Shown in pieces: positions 41,495-44,664 of a DNA stretch of 44,664 nt. Under the pieces are notes generated by a model. It saw nothing but the letters and a program-made list of their open reading frames with translations. It searched no databases and was not told where the DNA came from. Source of the DNA: Syntrophorhabdales bacterium (GTDB lineage Bacteria > Desulfobacterota > Syntrophorhabdia > Syntrophorhabdales > WCHB1-27); contig DATKNH010000154.1 of assembly GCA_035541455.1 (NCBI GenBank), positions 1-44,664 of the forward strand. The letters run 5' to 3'. A program made the translations under genes and the position numbers. Position 1 is the stretch's first letter. Every line of letters starts with the position of its first letter.

Positions 41495-44260
41495 ATGAAC
41501 CAGTTTGAAAAGAATCTAGAAGTTCTCAAGAAACACCGCCCTCAGCTTGCTGACACAATCCTGTCAGACGGTATAGATGAAGCCATAGTGCGGTTAGCAA
41601 ACGCGGATAGTGGTGAACCGACGGTGGTATTCACGAAGAGTTGCGGGGAAGAGGTACGCATCGACAGAGCAGACGATCCTGTAAAGTGCGCCAGGGAGAT
41701 CACTGATCGCCTCAAAATCCTGCGACCCAACCAGAATGAGAAAGAAGGCCTTATTGTGCTTCTTGGGTTCGGCCTTGGATATCTGGCGCAGGAAGTTCTA
41801 AAGCACTTCGAAACCGGGCACGCGATGATCATCTATGAGGCAACTCCGCAGCTGTTTAAAACAGCGCTGGAAGCACGGGAACTCACTGATGTGCTGGCGT
41901 CTGAAAAGGTGGAAATCCTCATCGGACCGGAAGTGGACAATTTTTCATTTCTAGAAAAGTACCATCACCACCTTGTGAACGGCACGTGGTACATGGTTGC
42001 CGACAACCCATCTCGGCGCTTGAATGAGGCAGCATACGATAGGTTCCGGAAAAAGCTGGATGACCAGAAGCGACTCACCCTTGCAAATGTCGGAACAGTT
42101 GTTGGTCTGGGGAAAGACTTCGCAGACGCTTTCATGCAGAATGTGCCAAACATCCTGAGGAAGCCTGGTGTAACAGCATTGAAAAACCTTTTCAAAGGGC
42201 GAACAGCCATTGTCGTAGCTGCCGGGCCATCGTTGGAGAAGAACCTTCACCTGCTGCCCAAAGCCAAGCGAAGCAGTGTAATTATTGCAGTGGATGCAGC
42301 GCTTCCCACGCTTCTTGCCGCAGGCATACTTCCCGACCTCCTGGTCGCCATAGACCCCCTGCCCGAAAACGTCGCATTCTACAAGGACAACCCCCTCCTG
42401 AAACACGTACCATTCGTGTGCCTCACCCAGTACACACCGGAGATTGTCAATATCTATCCGGGCCCGTTGTTTATGAACATGTCTGAGCAGAACGCGGTTG
42501 CCTTGTGGCTGCGCCAATATTGGGAGGACAAGGGCAGCATACTCTGTTTCGGTGGTTCTGTTGCTCACCTGGGCTTTGCTGCCGCGGAGTATCTTGGTTG
42601 TTCTACCATAGCACTCATCGGCCTGGATCTCTCGTTTGAGGAGAAGGTCCATGCAGGCGAAGCCTCCAGTCTGCTGAGCGAAGGGGGGCCTTACGACTTG
42701 CGCAATGGAGCCGACACCATTCTGGACATTTTTGGGGAAAAGAGATACACACTCCCTTCTTTTCTCAGTTTCAAGACATCTTTTGAGAATCACATCAAGA
42801 CGTCTACCTGTACGGTCATCAACGCAACAGAGGGAGGGCTGCCCTTGGTTGGTGCTGCCAACGCGAGGCTGAGTGACGTTATCCAAGAGCACTGTGAGGG
42901 ACCGGAGCAGGATGTGGCTGCAGAGATCGCCCGATGCGCAGAAACCGAAGTCACATACAACCTGGAGGGTCTGGCCCAAGAGGCTCGAAGGGCCCGAGAC
43001 AAGCTGCAGGAAATAAGAAGGCATGCGCGGCAGATATTGCAATATATTCGGAAGGTTCAGAATTTACGCAAAAATGGCAGGGAGGAGACGCAAGAATTTC
43101 ACGAGATTCTTTCCAGGATAGAGAGCCTCACGACGAAAGTGCGCCATCCAATCCTCAACCTTATCGCCGCCTACCATTACGAGTTGGAGCTTTATTTGAA
43201 GCGGCAGGCTGTTATAGAAATAGATGAGATGGAAGATAAGCTGGAACGTCTGGACGCGCAGCTAGAAAGGGGAACCACTTACTATAGCCAGCTCCTGAGG
43301 GCGACAGGTTTATTTGTTAAAGGCTTGGAAAAGTTGATGCGCAACGTAACGCAGGAAAAGGGAATCAATCGGATTCTGCAGAATGAGGCAATTTCGCAGA
43401 TGGAGCGGTTATACGCCGCCGGCAAGGCGGCAAGAAAGGCGGGGAGGGTCACGCTGGCCCTGAAGTATTTCGAAGCCTTACGGAACATGGACACCGGGAA
43501 ATCGCCACCTTCCGAAAGAGGACCGATCAACTCCGGTTTTGTCCGTGCCCATGAACTTGATTTGATCCTTGCCGAACTCTATATGCGTCAGTACCGGTAT
43601 TACGAGGCACGCGACCTTCTCAAAGGAATCAACGCACAGGCGCATGGCTTGCGCGCGGGGCTGGTACCCGAGGTCGGTGCTCTCCTGGAAACTTGCAACA
43701 GCAAGATCTGCGGATGGGAGGAACGAAAGAGCAGAATTGGAGACCTCGTACGAAGAGCAGAAGAGAGTTGTGGAGGGTCTCTTGAATCAGGTCTCTTTTA
43801 TTTCAAAGTGGGAAGCTACGAACGCGCAGCCAAGGCGTATCTCAGCGCGGCCGAGGAGCGTGCCGGTGGTCAATCTCCAGAGCTTGTCGCGGCGTTGTAC
43901 GGCCTGGCCCACTCTTATCTTAAGCTCAAAGAGAACCAGAAAGCAGTAGACGCCTTCGCTAACGCGCTCCAGATAGACCCGGAGAACCCTCTAATCTACC
44001 GGGACCTTTCGCTATTGGCAATAGAAAACGGCAACACGGATTCAGGGGAGATGTTTCTGAGTAAAGCCCTCGAACTAGCGCCCTGGTCGGATGAACTCTA
44101 CGCTCTCCTTGCCCGCCTGTATCTCGCGGGAGGGGAGGGTAATAAGGCAATCGCTCTTTACGAATACGGGATTCAACTCAATCCCCAAAATACAAACCTG
44201 CAACGGGAGCTAGCGTTGCTGTACCAGGAGCTGATTCACGAGGGAGGAGCCTTCGCATAA
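41495..44260 (+). CDS. maf: Maf-type flagellin glycosyltransferase with C-terminal TPR repeats
   Basis: Maf (motility-associated factor) proteins transfer nonulosonic acids to flagellin. The 921-residue product has the DUF115 core: LFKGRTAIVVAAGPSLEKNLHLL (about 235-258), VDAALPTLLAAGILPDLLVAIDP and GGSVAHLGFAAAEYLGCSTIALIGLDLSFEEKVHAGE (about 353-389). A coiled-coil-like helical part follows (about 480-640). The end (about 690-910) contains several TPR-type repeats, e.g. AVDAFANALQIDPENPLIYRDL. Typical Maf proteins are about 600-700 residues. GGGGGAGAG precedes the ATG at 41495. Together with the NeuB- and SpsF-like genes it points to nonulosonate decoration of flagellin. Confidence 0.88.
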   Translation: MNQFEKNLEVLKKHRPQLADTILSDGIDEAIVRLANADSGEPTVVFTKSCGEEVRIDRADDPVKCAREITDRLKILRPNQNEKEGLIVLLGFGLGYLAQEVLKHFETGHAMIIYEATPQLFKTALEARELTDVLASEKVEILIGPEVDNFSFLEKYHHHLVNGTWYMVADNPSRRLNEAAYDRFRKKLDDQKRLTLANVGTVVGLGKDFADAFMQNVPNILRKPGVTALKNLFKGRTAIVVAAGPSLEKNLHLLPKAKRSSVIIAVDAALPTLLAAGILPDLLVAIDPLPENVAFYKDNPLLKHVPFVCLTQYTPEIVNIYPGPLFMNMSEQNAVALWLRQYWEDKGSILCFGGSVAHLGFAAAEYLGCSTIALIGLDLSFEEKVHAGEASSLLSEGGPYDLRNGADTILDIFGEKRYTLPSFLSFKTSFENHIKTSTCTVINATEGGLPLVGAANARLSDVIQEHCEGPEQDVAAEIARCAETEVTYNLEGLAQEARRARDKLQEIRRHARQILQYIRKVQNLRKNGREETQEFHEILSRIESLTTKVRHPILNLIAAYHYELELYLKRQAVIEIDEMEDKLERLDAQLERGTTYYSQLLRATGLFVKGLEKLMRNVTQEKGINRILQNEAISQMERLYAAGKAARKAGRVTLALKYFEALRNMDTGKSPPSERGPINSGFVRAHELDLILAELYMRQYRYYEARDLLKGINAQAHGLRAGLVPEVGALLETCNSKICGWEERKSRIGDLVRRAEESCGGSLESGLFYFKVGSYERAAKAYLSAAEERAGGQSPELVAALYGLAHSYLKLKENQKAVDAFANALQIDPENPLIYRDLSLLAIENGNTDSGEMFLSKALELAPWSDELYALLARLYLAGGEGNKAIALYEYGIQLNPQNTNLQRELALLYQELIHEGGAFA

Positions 44261-44435
44261 TCCCCGTGTAATTTTGTCCTGCAACTCTTCAGGAAGGTTA
44301 GCCTGCTCTAAGGGTGCAAAACGTTGACTGAATGGTAAAGCGATATCTTATAACTCCTCGCGAGGTATCACTCTGTTTTTTTTTCGAGCAGCTGCAGAAA
44401 GATTCTGATTTCTTCTTGTTAATACCTTTTTACTA

Positions 44436-44463
44436 TTAAGTTTAAAAGCACAACTCCCGACAA
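44436..44463 (+). promoter_or_regulatory. Sigma-28-like promoter for flagellin
   Basis: TTAAGTTT (44436-44443), 12 bases, then CCCGACAA (44456-44463) resembles TAAAGTTT-N11-GCCGATAA. The -10 is off at two positions and the spacing is one longer than the flgM promoter. The expected start near 44470 gives a leader of about 120 bases. Confidence 0.65.
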
Positions 44464-44489
44464 CTTGATCATAGGAAACCAGAAACCTC

Positions 44490-44527
44490 GGTCCAGCAAG
44501 GAGGTGAAGGAAGCAGATCCACGGACC
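44490..44527 (+). promoter_or_regulatory. Possible CsrA-binding hairpin (upstream) in the flagellin leader
   Basis: GGTCC (44490-44494) and GGACC (44523-44527) could pair, exposing AAGGAGGTGAAGGA, which carries two GGA triplets. CsrA prefers GGA in a hairpin loop. The stem is short, so this is only a candidate. Confidence 0.35.
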
Positions 44528-44574
44528 AGGGGTACCTAACATCAAGGGGTGGCTGGAAGCTATCCCGAAAAAAA

Positions 44575-44590
44575 GATCAAGGAGGAGATC
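44575..44590 (+). promoter_or_regulatory. Flagellin ribosome binding site presented in a small GATC hairpin
   Basis: GATC (44575-44578) and GATC (44587-44590) can pair around the loop AAGGAGGA (44579-44586), which is the Shine-Dalgarno sequence. A GGA in the loop of a hairpin over the ribosome binding site is the classic CsrA target arrangement, and csrA and fliW lie in the same locus. The stem is only 4 bp. Confidence 0.45.
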
Positions 44591-44664
44591 ATGCCATTAA
44601 CCGTCAACACAAACGTCCCAAGTTTAAACGCGCAGAGAAATGTCGGAATAAACAACTCTCAGTT
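44591..44664 (+). CDS. fliC: Flagellin, N-terminal start only (gene runs off the window)
   Basis: The ATG at 44591 follows AAGGAGGA directly and opens MPLTVNTNVPSLNAQRNVGINN, the typical bacterial flagellin N terminus (normally xxINTNVxSLNAQRNL). Only 24 complete codons are visible before the window ends. The conserved start helix and the position after a late-type promoter make the call firm. The sugar cluster and Maf just upstream would modify this protein. Confidence 0.93.
   Translation, partial: MPLTVNTNVPSLNAQRNVGINNSQ

Larger units (their letters stand above)
44261..44590 (+). other. Intergenic leader of flagellin (330 bases)
   Basis: No protein gene is evident. The 10-bp palindrome CCTCGCGAGG at 44356-44365 is followed ten bases later by nine T residues (44376-44384); this could act as a weak terminator for the sugar cluster, but the stem has no loop. 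Then come the sigma-28-like promoter at 44436 and a leader of about 120 bases rich in GGA triplets. Confidence 0.6.

Noticed and set aside
41951-43042. A 363-codon open frame on the minus strand within maf
   Set aside because: It lies wholly opposite the conserved Maf coding sequence, with no recognisable protein features or ribosome binding site; it is a shadow of the real gene.

Overview
This window is one long, almost entirely plus-strand flagellar and chemotaxis locus followed by a flagellin-glycan locus. It begins inside flgE and ends 24 codons into a flagellin gene. The GC content is moderate. The gene order (fliLMNOPQR-flhBA-flhF-flhG-fliA, then che genes, then flgFGAHIJMNKL-csrA-fliW, then sugar genes, maf and fliC), together with sigma-54 and sigma-28 promoters, suggests a Gram-negative, polarly flagellated bacterium. 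FlgH is a lipoprotein and FlgI is present, so the cell has L and P rings and an outer membrane. A Desulfobacterota (former Deltaproteobacteria) origin is the best guess. No ribosomal RNA or tRNA gene is present to confirm it.

Layout: (1) 2-799, the end of flgE, closed by a terminator. (2) 962-10761, a sigma-54-type promoter followed by fliL, fliM, fliN, fliO, fliP, fliQ, fliR, flhB, flhA, flhF, flhG and fliA, which encode the C-ring switch, the export gate, the polar placement and number controllers, and sigma-28. (3) 10845-15580, a probable sigma-28 promoter followed by an HDOD gene, cheB, cheA (without a P2 domain), cheW and an unrecognised 64-residue protein. (4) 15771-25516, a perfect sigma-54 promoter followed by flgF, flgG, flgA, flgH, flgI and flgJ, then a near-perfect sigma-28 promoter inside the end of flgJ that serves flgM, flgN, flgK, an oversized flgL, csrA and fliW. 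(5) 25518-44260, a third sigma-54 promoter followed by about sixteen sugar-related genes and a maf-type glycosyltransferase. (6) 44261-44664, a leader with a sigma-28-like promoter and possible CsrA sites, then the start of flagellin.

The genes form a staged programme. Sigma-54 drives the basal body and, apparently, synthesis of the activated sugar. FliA, held back by FlgM, then drives FlgM/FlgN/FlgK/FlgL, chemotaxis and flagellin. CsrA and FliW are placed to couple flagellin translation to its export. The sugar genes encode a PseB/PseC-like start, a NeuB/PseI-like condensation and an SpsF-like activation of a nonulosonic acid. They add parts that are not in the textbook pseudaminic or legionaminic pathways: an aldo/keto reductase, a GSAM-like aminotransferase, two PseG-like proteins (one without the catalytic motif), an ATP-grasp ligase, an IolB-like cupin, two short-chain dehydrogenases, two methyltransferases and a GH57-like protein. 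This is the strongest candidate here for an undescribed system: a dedicated route to a modified flagellin nonulosonate, transferred by the TPR-tailed Maf protein.
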